Notes under the pieces: model-generated
Seen by the model: only the letters and a program-made list of their open reading frames with translations
What the model was told of the DNA's origin: nothing
Database searches by the model: none
Assembly (NCBI RefSeq): GCF_030758315.1
Contig: NZ_CP132336.1
Location: 620,001 to 684,000 of the forward strand
Length of the DNA: 64,000 nt
DNA from: Pararhizobium sp. IMCC3301
Lineage (GTDB): Bacteria; Pseudomonadota; Alphaproteobacteria; Rhizobiales; GCA-2746425
Direction: 5' to 3'
Translations under genes and position numbers: made by a program
Part shown: positions 1 to 9,732 of the stretch, one piece after another
How positions within the stretch are numbered: position 1 is the first letter of the stretch
How the letters are laid out: every line of letters begins with the position of its first letter

Positions 1-86
1 CCCCCAATCTGTGCGTCACAAGCTTAACCTTGCTGACAAACTTGGCTAAAATCGCCGAGATACATTCAATTCATAAGGGCATTTCC

Positions 87-1010
87 ATGTTGTCTGTCCC
101 CTCTTCCCTTCGCAATCTGGCTGCTCTGCTGTTTGCCTGTCTTATCATCTCCATCAGTGCGCCGGCCTTTGCTCAAAGCAAGATTGTTGCACTGGTGAAT
201 GGCGATCCGATCACCAGCTACGAACTGGATCAGCGCTCAAAGCTTCTGAAACTCACCACCCGGGACGGTTCCCGAACCAAGGCTCTTGATGAACTGGTTG
301 AAGAGAAGCTGAAGCTGGGCGAAGCCAAGCGGCGCGGCATCAGCCCGTCTCCCCAGGAAGTTGACAGCGCTTTCGCGACCATCGCCACACGGACAAAAAT
401 GAGTGCGTCACAACTGGGTCAGGCGCTGAGTAAATCAGGCGTCAGCCCGGGCGCTCTGAAAAGCCGGCTGAGAGCTGAACTTGCCTGGTCTCGTGTGGTC
501 CGCGCCAGGTTCCGCAGCACTGTAAATGTGCAAGATGCCGACGTGATCGCCGCTGTCCGTGCAAAGGGCGAACAGAAGAAATTTGTTAAGGAATTCACCC
601 TCAAACAAGTCATTTTCATCGTTCCCAAAGGCTCCAACGATGCGACCGCAAATGCCGTCAAGAAGAGCGCAGAACGATTCAGACCGACCATAGCAGGATG
701 CGATTCGGTGCTTTCCCAGGCTTCTGGGTTGCGCGATGTGGTGGTCAAGAACATCGGGCGCCGCGACTCAACGCAATTACCCGAGGAGCTGGTGGCAAAG
801 CTCGAGACGCTTAAAATCAGCCAGGGAACCGAGCCCGGGCGCATCGCCGAGGGATTTGAAATCCTGGTGCTCTGCAATGTCCGCGAAGTCGCCAGCGACA
901 TCGCGGCAGTAGACGAAACCCGCTCGGAAATGATGGATCAGGAAGGCCAGTTGCTTGCGCGCCGCTATATTCGCGACCTGCGCCAGGATGCGGTCATTGA
1001 ATACCGCTGA
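87..1010 (+). CDS. surA: SurA-like periplasmic chaperone / peptidyl-prolyl isomerase
   Basis: A 307-residue secreted protein starting MLSVPSS with a hydrophobic signal segment ending near ALAFAQS-like residues (SAPAFAQ), followed by a SurA N-terminal chaperone domain (IVALVNGDPITSYELDQR). SurA escorts unfolded outer membrane proteins through the periplasm. The protein is short beside E. coli SurA (about 430 residues); a clear tandem pair of parvulin domains is not visible, only one weak parvulin-like region after residue 150. I chose the ATG at 87 because it has an AAGGG ribosome site and gives a proper signal peptide; an upstream in-frame start at 30 would bury it. pdxA and rsmA follow closely, the usual alphaproteobacterial surA-pdxA-rsmA group, where lptD normally lies upstream (outside this window). 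Confidence 0.85.
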   Translation: MLSVPSSLRNLAALLFACLIISISAPAFAQSKIVALVNGDPITSYELDQRSKLLKLTTRDGSRTKALDELVEEKLKLGEAKRRGISPSPQEVDSAFATIATRTKMSASQLGQALSKSGVSPGALKSRLRAELAWSRVVRARFRSTVNVQDADVIAAVRAKGEQKKFVKEFTLKQVIFIVPKGSNDATANAVKKSAERFRPTIAGCDSVLSQASGLRDVVVKNIGRRDSTQLPEELVAKLETLKISQGTEPGRIAEGFEILVLCNVREVASDIAAVDETRSEMMDQEGQLLARRYIRDLRQDAVIEYR

Positions 1011-1032
1011 CCCGTTCAGATAGGCACGAGCA

Positions 1033-2043
1033 GTGACCACTCCTCTTGCCCTGACTATGGGCGAGCCGGCGGGTATTGGCCCGGATCTGGTCATCGCCGC
1101 CTGGCAGCATCGCGAACGCCTGCAATTGCCTGAACTCATCGTGTTTGGCTGCGCGCAAACCCTGACATTGCGCGCCAAAATGCTGGGCGTTTCCCTGTCC
1201 ATCACACGGCTTGGACCGGACACCATTGCACAAAGCAGGCCCTCCGGAATGCTGCAGGTGGTGGATATTCCGGCAGCAGAGCCCGACTGCTGCGGCACTT
1301 TGATACCCGGCAATGGCACAGCCGTGATCGCCTCCATTGATCAGGCTGTGGCGGCCACCATCAACGGCATATGCGCCGGGTTGGTGACCTGCCCGATCCA
1401 CAAGAAAAATCTCTACGAAGCCGGATTCTCCTATCCGGGGCACACGGAATATCTCGGCTTTCTGGCAACACAACATACCGGACAGCCCTATACACCCGTA
1501 ATGCTGATTGCCTCCGAACTGCTGCGCACTGTGCCGGTGACCATTCATATTCCTCTGAGCGAGGTTCCCATGCAGCTCACCTCAGAAATGATCAAGACCA
1601 CAATTCGCATCTGTCATGCTGAGTTGAAGAGCCGCTTCGGGATCAGCCAGCCGCGCTTGGCCGTGGCCGGTCTCAATCCTCATGCCGGCGAAAATGGCAG
1701 CATTGGTCTGGAAGACAGGGACATTATCGCGCCGGCTCTGCAAGAATTGCGCGCCGAAGGATTCGATATCACGGGACCTTTGCCCGCCGATACAATGTTT
1801 CATCCGCGCGCCCGCTCCAATTATGATGTGGCAATCTGCATGTATCATGACCAGGCGCTGATACCGGCTAAAACGCTGGCTTTTGATGAAGGTGTGAACG
1901 TCACGCTGGGCCTGCCTTTTGTGCGCACCTCTCCGGACCATGGCACAGCCCTGGACCTTGCCGGAAAAGGGAGTGCGCGGCCCGACAGTCTGATTTGTGC
2001 CATTCGCATGGCAAACGACATGATTTCTGCAGGTCGTGCATGA
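1033..2043 (+). CDS. pdxA: 4-hydroxythreonine-4-phosphate dehydrogenase
   Basis: Oxidises 4-phosphohydroxy-L-threonine on the way to pyridoxal 5'-phosphate (vitamin B6), in the cytoplasm, with NAD and a divalent metal. The N-terminal GEPAGIGPD motif, the central PGHTEYL histidine and the C-terminal [11 protein letters not shown] and [10 protein letters not shown] motifs are characteristic of PdxA. The 336-residue length fits the family. The start is GTG at 1033, 22 bases after the surA stop. Its TGA stop overlaps the ATG of rsmA, implying translational coupling. Confidence 0.95.
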   Translation: MTTPLALTMGEPAGIGPDLVIAAWQHRERLQLPELIVFGCAQTLTLRAKMLGVSLSITRLGPDTIAQSRPSGMLQVVDIPAAEPDCCGTLIPGNGTAVIASIDQAVAATINGICAGLVTCPIHKKNLYEAGFSYPGHTEYLGFLATQHTGQPYTPVMLIASELLRTVPVTIHIPLSEVPMQLTSEMIKTTIRICHAELKSRFGISQPRLAVAGLNPHAGENGSIGLEDRDIIAPALQELRAEGFDITGPLPADTMFHPRARSNYDVAICMYHDQALIPAKTLAFDEGVNVTLGLPFVRTSPDHGTALDLAGKGSARPDSLICAIRMANDMISAGRA

Positions 2044-2888
2044 ACCACAGCTTTGACGCCCTTCCACCCTTGCGCGATGTTCTTGCGCAATTTGACCTCA
2101 GTCCAAAGAAATCGCTGGGCCAGAATTTTCTGCTCGATCTGAATCTGACCAGCCGTATTGCCCGCGCCGCGGGCCGGCTGGAAGGGGCTCATGTTCTTGA
2201 AATCGGGCCAGGTCCCGGCGGCTTGACACGGGCGATCCTGAAAGAGAACCCGGCAAGTCTGACGGTCATTGAACGCGATGAACGCTGTCTGGCCGCGCTG
2301 AGGCAGGTAGAGGCGCAATATCCTGGAAAACTGCACATCATTGCCGGAGATGCGTTGCAGAATCAGCCACTTTTGGACCCGGAGCTGAAAACCCGCATCA
2401 TTGCCAATTTGCCCTATAATATTGCAACACCGCTGCTGACAGGCTGGCTTGAGGCAGAGCCGTGGCCACCCTTCTACAGCTCGCTTACCCTGATGTTCCA
2501 GAAGGAGGTAGCCGAACGCATTGTTGCAGCCGCAGGCAGCAAATCCTACGGACGGCTCTCCGTTTTGGCACAATGGCGTTGCACGGCAGAGCTGTTGTTT
2601 GACATCTCGCCTCAGGCTTTCACTCCGCCGCCAAAAGTCACCTCCAGCGTGGTACACTTTGAACCGCGTCGCCAGCCGCTGGCCTGCCGCTTGACGAGCC
2701 TGTCAAAACTCACAGCTGCCGCGTTCGGCCAAAGGCGCAAGATGCTGCGACAGAGCCTCAAGCCCCTGGGAATCAGCAGTCAGGTTTTTGAAGAAACCGG
2801 CATTGCGGAGACCGAGCGCGCCGAACAAATTCCAGTCAGCGGATTTGTCGCCCTGGCCAATGCCTATGACGCGCTCACAACTCGTTGA
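2040..2888 (+). CDS. rsmA: 16S rRNA dimethyladenosine transferase
   Basis: KsgA/RsmA dimethylates two adjacent adenosines in the 3' hairpin of 16S rRNA during small-subunit maturation. The 282-residue protein has the SLGQNFLLD start of the family, the SAM-binding [10 protein letters not shown] loop, the acidic VIERDERC motif and the catalytic [10 protein letters not shown] motif. The ATG at 2040 overlaps the pdxA stop (ATGA), and is preferred over the upstream in-frame start at 1995, which lies wholly inside pdxA. The 3' end overlaps the convergent gmk by 14 bases. Confidence 0.95.
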   Translation: MNHSFDALPPLRDVLAQFDLSPKKSLGQNFLLDLNLTSRIARAAGRLEGAHVLEIGPGPGGLTRAILKENPASLTVIERDERCLAALRQVEAQYPGKLHIIAGDALQNQPLLDPELKTRIIANLPYNIATPLLTGWLEAEPWPPFYSSLTLMFQKEVAERIVAAAGSKSYGRLSVLAQWRCTAELLFDISPQAFTPPPKVTSSVVHFEPRRQPLACRLTSLSKLTAAAFGQRRKMLRQSLKPLGISSQVFEETGIAETERAEQIPVSGFVALANAYDALTTR

Positions 2889-3522
2889 GCAGCCCTTCCA
2901 CGAACATTTTCATGCCGATCAGCCGGTCACGGCGCATCCGTTCCGCATGCAAAATGGACTGCACCCGCTCAAATGACTGTTCCAGCTTTTCATTGATGAT
3001 GACATAGTCATATTCAGACCACTGCTCCATTTCCAGAGCAGCATTGGTCAGCCGTTTGGCAATCACGTCGTCACTGTCTTCCGCCCGCCGTTCCAGCCGA
3101 GATTTCAGCTCGCTGATCGATGGTGGCAATACAAAAATCCGCACCAGATCTTCAGGCATTTTTTCGTGCAATTGCCTGGTGCCCTGCCAGTCAATGTCAA
3201 ACAATACGTCGCGCCCGGCCGTCAGCGCCTCTTCGACCGGGTCCCGCGGGGTCCCGTAAAAATTGCCATGGACCTCAGCCCACTCCAGCAATTCATTGCG
3301 ATCGCGCATGGCGGCAAAGCGCCTGTGATCAATAAAATGGTAATGGGTTCCTTCAATTTCGCTGGGGCGCTGTGCTCTTGTTGTCACGGACACCGAAAGC
3401 TCAATCTCGGAATTCTTGCTGAGTATCTGCCGGGCAATGCTGGATTTTCCGGCTCCTGATGGAGAGGACAGGACAAGCATAACGCCGCGGCGATCCATCG
3501 TACTGATTGAGCTGTTACGCAT
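2875..3522 (-). CDS. gmk: Guanylate kinase
   Basis: Phosphorylates GMP to GDP with ATP. The 215-residue protein has the P-loop [10 protein letters not shown] near residue 18, the GMP-binding [17 protein letters not shown] segment and the [10 protein letters not shown] region. It is the last gene of a leftward run fabD-fabG-acpP-fabF-mltG-yicC-gmk, eight bases after yicC. Length and motifs are normal for the family. Confidence 0.96.
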   Translation of the reverse strand: MRNSSISTMDRRGVMLVLSSPSGAGKSSIARQILSKNSEIELSVSVTTRAQRPSEIEGTHYHFIDHRRFAAMRDRNELLEWAEVHGNFYGTPRDPVEEALTAGRDVLFDIDWQGTRQLHEKMPEDLVRIFVLPPSISELKSRLERRAEDSDDVIAKRLTNAALEMEQWSEYDYVIINEKLEQSFERVQSILHAERMRRDRLIGMKMFVEGLLNEL

Positions 3523-3530
3523 GTCTCGTC

Positions 3531-4418
3531 CTATTCGATATTCTGTATCTGCTCGCGCAGCTGATCAACAACAGCCTTCAGCGCAAGACCGGTTTTGGTG
3601 AGGGCCGGATCATTGGATTTGGAACACAGCGTGTTGGCTTCACGATTGAATTCCTGGGTCAGAAAATCAAATTTTCGGCCAACCGGCTGCCCGGCAAACA
3701 GCAGATCATCCGCCGCCACGATATGCGCCCGGAGCCGGTCAAGTTCTTCCTGAATATCAGCCTTGGTCGCAAGCAGCATGGCCTCCTGATGAAGCCGTTC
3801 CTCGTCCAGTCTGGTCTGTCCGCCGGACAGCAGCGCAATCTGCTTTCTGATCCGGTCCTGAATGGCCCGGGGCGTACGTGCCGGATTGTCGGTTGCAAGT
3901 TGGACGAGATCTGTAATCTGCTGCAAAAGTCCAGCGACGATTGCCTTCAAATGCTCGCCTTCAGCTTCACGCGCCTTTGTGAGAGCTGCCAGTGCAACTT
4001 CAAAACTGGTATTCAGCGCCGCATTCAGGCTCTCCTGGTCTTCTGTGCTCCGGTCTTCGGAAAACCGCTCCAGGACCCCTGGCATGGCGAGAATACTGGT
4101 TGCCGGGGACGGCGCGGTTTCAACGCGTTGCGCAACGATTTCCAGATAGGATAGCGCCTGATCCAGTGCTGTTTGATTTATCTGAAATGACGGCTTGCCA
4201 TCACTCACACTAATCATCAGATTACACTGCACATTGCCACGGCCAAGAACCGTCTGCGCACGTTTTCTGCAGATCTGCTCGACCTTGTCAAAGCCAGGAG
4301 GCAAGCGGAATTTCAGATCCAGCCCCCTACCGTTTACCGAGCGCAATTCCCAGTACCAGTTGCGTTCCTCAAACGCTCCTTCTGACCGGCCATAACCAGT
4401 CATGCTGCTTATCGCCAT
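3531..4418 (-). CDS. yicC: YicC family endoribonuclease
   Basis: A 295-residue YicC-family protein with the signature N-terminus SSMTGYGRSEG and the C-terminal DUF1732 domain (FDFLTQEFNREANTLCSKS). YicC of E. coli has been reported as an endoribonuclease acting on small RNAs; the role here is by family only. The ATG at 4418 follows a GGAGC ribosome site; a TTG codon directly before it (4421) is also in frame. It sits between mltG and gmk, a pairing widespread in proteobacteria. Confidence 0.88.
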   Translation of the reverse strand: MAISSMTGYGRSEGAFEERNWYWELRSVNGRGLDLKFRLPPGFDKVEQICRKRAQTVLGRGNVQCNLMISVSDGKPSFQINQTALDQALSYLEIVAQRVETAPSPATSILAMPGVLERFSEDRSTEDQESLNAALNTSFEVALAALTKAREAEGEHLKAIVAGLLQQITDLVQLATDNPARTPRAIQDRIRKQIALLSGGQTRLDEERLHQEAMLLATKADIQEELDRLRAHIVAADDLLFAGQPVGRKFDFLTQEFNREANTLCSKSNDPALTKTGLALKAVVDQLREQIQNIE

Positions 4419-4450
4419 CAAATTTGCTCCGCTTTGGCGCGACCTCCATA

Positions 4451-5626
4451 CTAGTCGCTGATTTTGCTCGGGTCTTCAACGTCTTCCTGGTCAGACTTGT
4501 CACGTTCAACCTGTCGCCATTTTCGAACATTGGTCTGGTGTTCGGCAAATGTCTGAGCAAAGGCATGCCCGCCAGACCCGTCAGCCACGAAAAACAAGTC
4601 CTTGGTGCGGGCCGGATTGATAACCGCTTCCAGGGCCGCACGACCGGGATTGGCGATTGGCCCGGGTGGAAGTCCGTCGATGACATAGGTGTTGTAAGGG
4701 TTTTCAGCGCGCAAATCCGCGCGCGAAATTGGCCGGCCTAGAGTGCCCTGTCCCCCGACCAGCCCATAAATGACCGTCGGGTCGGTCTGCAACTTCATGC
4801 CCTCTTTCAACCGGTTGATGAACACGGACGCAACCCTTGGGCGCTCGTCCGCCAATGCGGTTTCCTTTTCAACGATGCTGGCCAGGATAACCATTTCTTC
4901 CGGGGTCGAAATAGGCAGATCCGGCGAGCGCCGCGACCAGACATCCGCCACCACACGATCACGGGCCGTACGCATGCGCTCCAGCAATTGTGACCGGCTG
5001 TCGCCGCGAGTGAATTTATAGGTCTCCGGCAGCAATGTGCCTTCCGGTGGAACCCCGACAATCTGACCGGTCAGGACCGGGTCCAATTCCAGAATATCGA
5101 CGATCTGCTTGGACGTGCGGCCTTCCGGAACGGTGACGGCATGCAAAATGGATTTGCCTTCAACCAGCCGGGCAACAACGTCCTCCATGGAAGCGTTCCG
5201 CTCGAACAGATACTCACCGGCCTTCAGTTTGCTGCGGTTGTCCGTCAAACGGACACTGGCCAGAAACAAAATCTTGTTGTTGATGATATTCTTTTCATCC
5301 AGCAGATTTGCAATGCCCTGCACATTCATGCCGCGCTCGATCATTACAGATTTGTCGACCTGAAGCGGACCGTCAGCCTCGTATACTGACTTGCCGTAAA
5401 ACAACAGTCCCCCGAAAACGAATGCCAGGATGACTGTCGCCATCAGCAGGAAATTCAGAACAAACACAATGGGATGGCGTCTGCGCTTGCGCCCGGTTGG
5501 TGGCGGCGCCGCGATTTCTGATTGCAGGGACTGTCTTGCGCTGCGCGGAGAATAGCGCCGATCGTCGCTTTCAATGTCCAGCCGGTCGCGCCCTGAATCC
5601 CTGGAACCGCGCCTGGAACGAATCAT
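4451..5626 (-). CDS. mltG: Endolytic murein transglycosylase
   Basis: MltG (YceG-like) cleaves nascent peptidoglycan strands and sets glycan chain length. The 391-residue protein has an arginine-rich cytoplasmic tail of about 50 residues, one membrane helix (FVLNFLLMATVILAFVFGG), then a LysM-like region and the catalytic domain with the conserved glutamate in SIVEKETAL and the downstream LQTDPTVIYG motif. The ATG at 5626 is preceded by GAGA; an in-frame TTG lies just before. Downstream of fabF in the same direction. Confidence 0.94.
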   Translation of the reverse strand: MIRSRRGSRDSGRDRLDIESDDRRYSPRSARQSLQSEIAAPPPTGRKRRRHPIVFVLNFLLMATVILAFVFGGLLFYGKSVYEADGPLQVDKSVMIERGMNVQGIANLLDEKNIINNKILFLASVRLTDNRSKLKAGEYLFERNASMEDVVARLVEGKSILHAVTVPEGRTSKQIVDILELDPVLTGQIVGVPPEGTLLPETYKFTRGDSRSQLLERMRTARDRVVADVWSRRSPDLPISTPEEMVILASIVEKETALADERPRVASVFINRLKEGMKLQTDPTVIYGLVGGQGTLGRPISRADLRAENPYNTYVIDGLPPGPIANPGRAALEAVINPARTKDLFFVADGSGGHAFAQTFAEHQTNVRKWRQVERDKSDQEDVEDPSKISD

Positions 5627-5671
5627 CAATTAATCTCCCAATAGAAGTACAACTCAAACTGCCGGCCCTGT

Positions 5672-6934
5672 TCAATCAACATTCCGAAAAATAAGTGATG
5701 CATTGGTCCCCCCAAACCCGAACGAGTTTGATAGTGCAACGGAAATGGGTTTTTTCTTCGCAGTTTTTGGCACCAGGTCAATTTTTGTTTCGACAGACGG
5801 ATTATCCAAATTCAGCGTCGGAGGAACAATATCATCGCGAATGGCCAAAAGCGAGAAGATCGCCTCAATGGCTCCGGCAGCACCCAGCAGATGTCCGGTC
5901 GCTGATTTTGTAGAGGACATTGTCAGTTGTGCGGCATTGCCATCAACCAGCCGTTCAACGGCGCGCAACTCAATTTCGTCTCCCAGCGGAGTGGACGTCC
6001 CGTGAGCATTCACGTAGTCGATGTCCGATGGGACCAGATCTGCCCGTTTCAGAGCAGCCTTCATGCAGCGATAGGCGCCATCACCATCAGCCGCTGGGGC
6101 AGTGATGTGGTAGGCATCACCGGACATTCCATAGCCGATCAGTTCACCATAAATCCTGGCACCGCGCGCCTTTGCGTGTTCATATTCTTCCAGAACCACT
6201 ATGCCGGCCCCTTCTCCCATGACAAATCCGTCGCGGTCCCTGTCATACGGGCGGGAGGCGCTCGTCGGGTCATCATTGAAATGGGTCGACAGGGCGCGGC
6301 AGGATGCAAAGCCGGCGAGCGACAGGCGGCAGACCGGCGATTCCGAGCCGCCGGCTACCATCACGTCTGCGTCACCGAGAGCAATAAGCCTGCCCGCATC
6401 TCCGATCGCATGCGCACCCGTGGAGCACGCTGTCACAACCGAATGATTGGGGCCTTTCAGGCCATGTTTGATCGAAACATATCCGGAGGCCAGATTGATC
6501 AGCCGGCCGGGAATAAAAAACGGGCTGAGCCGCCGCGGCCCGTTGTCACGCAGGATATGAGAGGCAGTTTCGATGCCTTCAAGACCGCCAATACCGGACC
6601 CGATAAGCACGCCTGAGACCGTCTGATCCTCATAACTGCTTGGATGCCAGTCGGCGTCATCAAGCGCCTGCTGAGCGGCAGCCATGGCGTAAACAATGAA
6701 ATTATCGACTTTACGCTGCTCTTTTGGAGCCATCCAGTCATTGGCATTATAAGTGCCGTCAGACCCGTCACCATGCGGAATGTGGCAAGCTATCTGGCAA
6801 GCCAGATCATCGACCTGAAACCGCTCGACACGAGACGCCCCGCTTTTTCCGGCAATCAGATTCGACCAGGAAACATCAACTCCGCAGCCAAGCGGATTGA
6901 CCGTGCCCAGGCCAGTAACAACCACACGTCTCAT
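5672..6934 (-). CDS. fabF: 3-oxoacyl-ACP synthase II
   Basis: Condenses malonyl-ACP with acyl-ACP during fatty acid elongation. The 420-residue protein carries the Cys-His-His triad: the nucleophile in VTACSTGAHA, one histidine in NAHGTSTPLGD and the other in SATGHLLGAAGA. The ATG at 6934 (MRRVVVTGLG) matches the usual FabF start; the in-frame start 15 bases upstream is less likely. Follows acpP in the standard order. Confidence 0.96.
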   Translation of the reverse strand: MRRVVVTGLGTVNPLGCGVDVSWSNLIAGKSGASRVERFQVDDLACQIACHIPHGDGSDGTYNANDWMAPKEQRKVDNFIVYAMAAAQQALDDADWHPSSYEDQTVSGVLIGSGIGGLEGIETASHILRDNGPRRLSPFFIPGRLINLASGYVSIKHGLKGPNHSVVTACSTGAHAIGDAGRLIALGDADVMVAGGSESPVCRLSLAGFASCRALSTHFNDDPTSASRPYDRDRDGFVMGEGAGIVVLEEYEHAKARGARIYGELIGYGMSGDAYHITAPAADGDGAYRCMKAALKRADLVPSDIDYVNAHGTSTPLGDEIELRAVERLVDGNAAQLTMSSTKSATGHLLGAAGAIEAIFSLLAIRDDIVPPTLNLDNPSVETKIDLVPKTAKKKPISVALSNSFGFGGTNASLIFRNVD

Positions 6935-7036
6935 AATCCACCCGACCACTGAGCTGAAAATTTATTCGCAGTTTGCCTGTTGGCAAACTGCGATCCATCA
7001 AGGAGCTGCTGCCTTTCTGCAGGCGAAAACCAGGTC

Positions 7037-7276
7037 CTATGCGTCTGCTTGAGACTCAATGAACTTGACCGCATCGCCAACAGTTACGATGGATTCGGCA
7101 GCTTCATCTGGAATGGTAATTTCGAACGCTTCTTCGAACTTCATGACCAGTTCAACGGTGTCAAGGCTGTCTGCGCCCAGATCTTCGATAAAACTGGCTT
7201 CTGGTGTCACCTTCTCAGGATCAGCGTCCAGGTGGCCAATTACGATTTCTTTCACCTTATCGGCAACATTGCTCAT
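7037..7276 (-). CDS. acpP: Acyl carrier protein
   Basis: A 79-residue acidic carrier with the phosphopantetheine attachment serine in [10 protein letters not shown]. It carries growing acyl chains for FabD, FabG and FabF encoded around it. An AGGAAAG ribosome site lies six bases before the ATG. The unusually long 387-base gap upstream suggests its own promoter, in keeping with the need for high ACP levels. Confidence 0.97.
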   Translation of the reverse strand: MSNVADKVKEIVIGHLDADPEKVTPEASFIEDLGADSLDTVELVMKFEEAFEITIPDEAAESIVTVGDAVKFIESQADA

Positions 7277-7663
7277 AAGTAACTTTCCTCATTCATCCAC
7301 CGCGATTTCGCGGTTGCTCAAATAACACTATACACCAGAGATCCTGTTGCACTAGACACGCGCGGATCGCGCACGCCAGTGTCACAGGATTTCATTTGAG
7401 CGCCTTCAATGCGCCGGTGATTCTACGTTTTCCCAGCTTAATGTTTGATGCCTCAAAACCCAAGCAGGATTATTCTACCGTCTGCGACCGCCAGAGGCGA
7501 TGGCAAGCCGGTCGCTACGGCCATCTTATGTCGATAACAGGCAGCACCTAATACCGCAATGATGCCGCGTCAACCTCGGAATCTGGCGCTTGCTAGCACA
7601 GTTCAATTTGAAACACCAGAAACGGCCCCGATGGTCTGATCGCATGTTAAGGGGGTTCAGGTC
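7277..7663. promoter_or_regulatory. 387-base acpP upstream region, no gene seen
   Basis: No open frame with recognisable content was found on either strand. Reading toward acpP, a TATAGT sequence (plus-strand complement near 7327-7332) could be a -10 box, but no convincing -35 box pairs with it. A perfect small palindrome, CCGCGA-TT-TCGCGG (7300-7313), lies in the expected acpP leader just upstream of the ribosome site. The rest, up to the fabG stop, shows no clear intrinsic terminator. Confidence 0.4.
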
Positions 7664-8401
7664 CTACACCATTGCCATGCCGCCATTGATCTGGATCGTT
7701 TCACCGGTGATATAGGCCGCTTCCTCACTGGCCAGAAAGACCACGGCAGCGGCGATTTCATCGGCAGTACCGAGGCGCCCGACCGGCACATTTGTCAAAA
7801 TGGTTTCCCGCTGCTTGTCTGTGAGCTTGTCGTTCATCGCGGAATCGATCAGCCCCGGCGCAACGCAATTCACCGTTATGCCGCGACTGGCCACTTCCTG
7901 CGCCAACGCCTTCGACATTCCGATAAGGCCGGCCTTGGTGGCAGCATAATTGCTCTGCCCGGCATTGCCGACCACACCGGCAACGGAGGTGATTCCGATA
8001 ATGCGGCCCTGACGCGCTTTCATCATTGGCCGCAGACAGGCCCGCGCCAGTTCAAAAGGCGCGTTGAGGTTGATGTCCACCACGCTGTCCCAATCCTCAT
8101 CCTTCATCCGCATCGCCAATCCATCGCGGGTAATCCCGGCATTGTTGACGAGAATATCAATCTGTCCCAGCGCCTCTACAACAGCAGGAACCAGGCCCGA
8201 CCTGGCTTCGCGGTCTGCCAGATTGCAGGGAAACACATGGGCCGCTTCGCCCAGTTCCGCCTGCAGGGCTTCCAGCGCATCGATCCGGGTGCCATGCAAT
8301 GCCACTGTCGCACCACTTGCACAGAGCGCTCTGGCAATAGCAGAACCCAGACTTCCGCTTGCACCGGTTACCAGCGCAATTTTTCCTGTCAGATCAAACA
8401 T
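7664..8401 (-). CDS. fabG: 3-oxoacyl-ACP reductase
   Basis: NADPH-dependent short-chain dehydrogenase reducing 3-oxoacyl-ACP. The 245-residue protein shows the cofactor motif TGASGSLGSAIA, the NNAGITRDGL motif, the catalytic YAATKAG (Tyr/Lys) and the C-terminal ITGETIQINGGMAMV typical of FabG. It lies between fabD and acpP on the same strand. Confidence 0.95.
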   Translation of the reverse strand: MFDLTGKIALVTGASGSLGSAIARALCASGATVALHGTRIDALEALQAELGEAAHVFPCNLADREARSGLVPAVVEALGQIDILVNNAGITRDGLAMRMKDEDWDSVVDINLNAPFELARACLRPMMKARQGRIIGITSVAGVVGNAGQSNYAATKAGLIGMSKALAQEVASRGITVNCVAPGLIDSAMNDKLTDKQRETILTNVPVGRLGTADEIAAAVVFLASEEAAYITGETIQINGGMAMV

Positions 8402-8443
8402 ATGTCGCTCCCTGGCTGACTGCGTTCAGATTCGCTCGGTAGA

Positions 8444-9373
8444 TCAGAGCATTTTTTGAATATCATCGGGTGTGTTGATTGACGAGGCATTGATGCCCGG
8501 CGCGATGCGCTTGATCAAGCCTGCCAGAACCTTGCCGGCACCGATTTCAAACGCTTCATCGACGCCATTATCAGCCAGCCACTGAATGGATTCCCGCCAC
8601 CGCACCCGGCCCGTTACCTGCTCGATCAGATGTTTGCGGATCTCATCCGGCTCACTGACCGGTGCGGCCAGCACATTGGCGATCAAGGGAACTTTCGGAG
8701 TTTTCAGATCGATCTCAGCCAGCGCTTGCGCCATGCGCTCCGCCGCCGGACGCATCAGCGAACAGTGAAAAGGCGCACTGACCGGCAGCATCAGCGCGCG
8801 GCGCGCGCCCTCAGCTTTCGCCAGTTCGGCGGCCTTTTCAACGGCTGCCCTGGCCCCGGATACCACAACCTGGCCCGGCGCATTATCATTGGCAACGTCA
8901 CAGGCGCCGCTGGCCGATGCCTGCTGCACAAGAGCCTCGACCTGCTCCAGTTCAAGACCCAGAATCGCCGCCATGGCACCCTCGCCAACCGGCACCGCAC
9001 TTTGCATGGCGTCGCCGCGTATCCGCAACAACCGCGCCGCATCCGCGACGCTCAGACTTCCCGCAGCCGCCAGCGCCGAATATTCGCCCAGCGAATGACC
9101 GGCGACATAGGCCGCCGACCCAGCCACTGTAATCCCGGCTTCTTCCATTGCCGCCATGGCCGCAAGGCTGACCGCCATCAGCGCCGGCTGTGCGTTGGCG
9201 GTCAGTGTCAGCTCTTCCAGCGGGCCATCCCAGATCAAGCGGCTGAGATTCTGCCCCAGAGCCTCATCAACCTCGGCAAAAACCTGTTTTGCGGCAGCGG
9301 AACTTTCGGCCAGCGCCTGACCCATGCCAACCGCCTGGCTACCCTGACCGGGAAAGGTGAACACACGTGTCAT
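8444..9373 (-). CDS. fabD: Malonyl-CoA:ACP transacylase
   Basis: Transfers malonate from CoA to ACP. The 309-residue protein begins TRVFTFPGQGSQAVGMG, has the catalytic serine in AGHSLGEYSAL and the downstream catalytic histidine in SAPFHCSLM. It heads the fatty acid/peptidoglycan gene run, divergent from rpsF. A perfect TTGACA (complement of TGTCAA at 9450-9455) lies upstream but no clear -10 box goes with it. Confidence 0.95.
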   Translation of the reverse strand: MTRVFTFPGQGSQAVGMGQALAESSAAAKQVFAEVDEALGQNLSRLIWDGPLEELTLTANAQPALMAVSLAAMAAMEEAGITVAGSAAYVAGHSLGEYSALAAAGSLSVADAARLLRIRGDAMQSAVPVGEGAMAAILGLELEQVEALVQQASASGACDVANDNAPGQVVVSGARAAVEKAAELAKAEGARRALMLPVSAPFHCSLMRPAAERMAQALAEIDLKTPKVPLIANVLAAPVSEPDEIRKHLIEQVTGRVRWRESIQWLADNGVDEAFEIGAGKVLAGLIKRIAPGINASSINTPDDIQKML

Positions 9374-9505
9374 TGAGTTGAAATATCCTGTATTGCAGAC
9401 TGAAATATCATCGCAAGTGAGGGCTGAGACACCCTATTCCACGCCTGTCTGTCAAGAAACTTTCCGATAATTTCCCCAAATGCGGGGCTTTTGGCCAGTT
9501 TCATC

Positions 9506-9533
9506 TTGCATTTGGCTGGCTCACGGCTATAAC
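9506..9533 (+). promoter_or_regulatory. Candidate promoter of the rpsF operon
   Basis: TTGCAT (9506-9511) and TATAAC (9528-9533) are separated by 16 bases on the plus strand. The -10 box is five of six, the -35 box three of six. It would leave a leader of about 190 bases before rpsF. Confidence 0.45.
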
Positions 9534-9549
9534 GCCGCCATCGCAACCG

Positions 9550-9568
9550 GTTCAGCCGGGGGCTGAAC
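9550..9568 (+). promoter_or_regulatory. Stem-loop in the rpsF leader
   Basis: GTTCAGCC (9550-9557) pairs perfectly with GGCTGAAC (9561-9568) across a GGG loop, inside the predicted rpsF leader. Leaders of rpsF operons in many bacteria bind S6:S18 for feedback control; whether this hairpin is that element cannot be decided by eye. Confidence 0.35.
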
Positions 9569-9732
9569 GGAAGGCTGTGTCTTGTCACATGTGGTGAGAA
9601 GCGACGGTAGGGTTTCGACCCGGCTTTCAGTGTCCCCGCTCTCGATGCGTCTTCGAACAGCCTTTCCAACGGCCAGCAGGCCAAAGGGCTTCGATGGGGC
9701 TTTGCGCTGAACCAAATATAAGGAAAGGCAAT

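Noticed and set aside
1-29. Possible 3' end of an upstream gene (lptD expected)
   Set aside because: Only a few codons before an in-frame stop at 25-27; too short to assign.
8630-9376. 248-residue open frame on the plus strand opposite fabD
   Set aside because: Arg/Gln/His-rich shadow with no family features; fabD on the other strand is certain.
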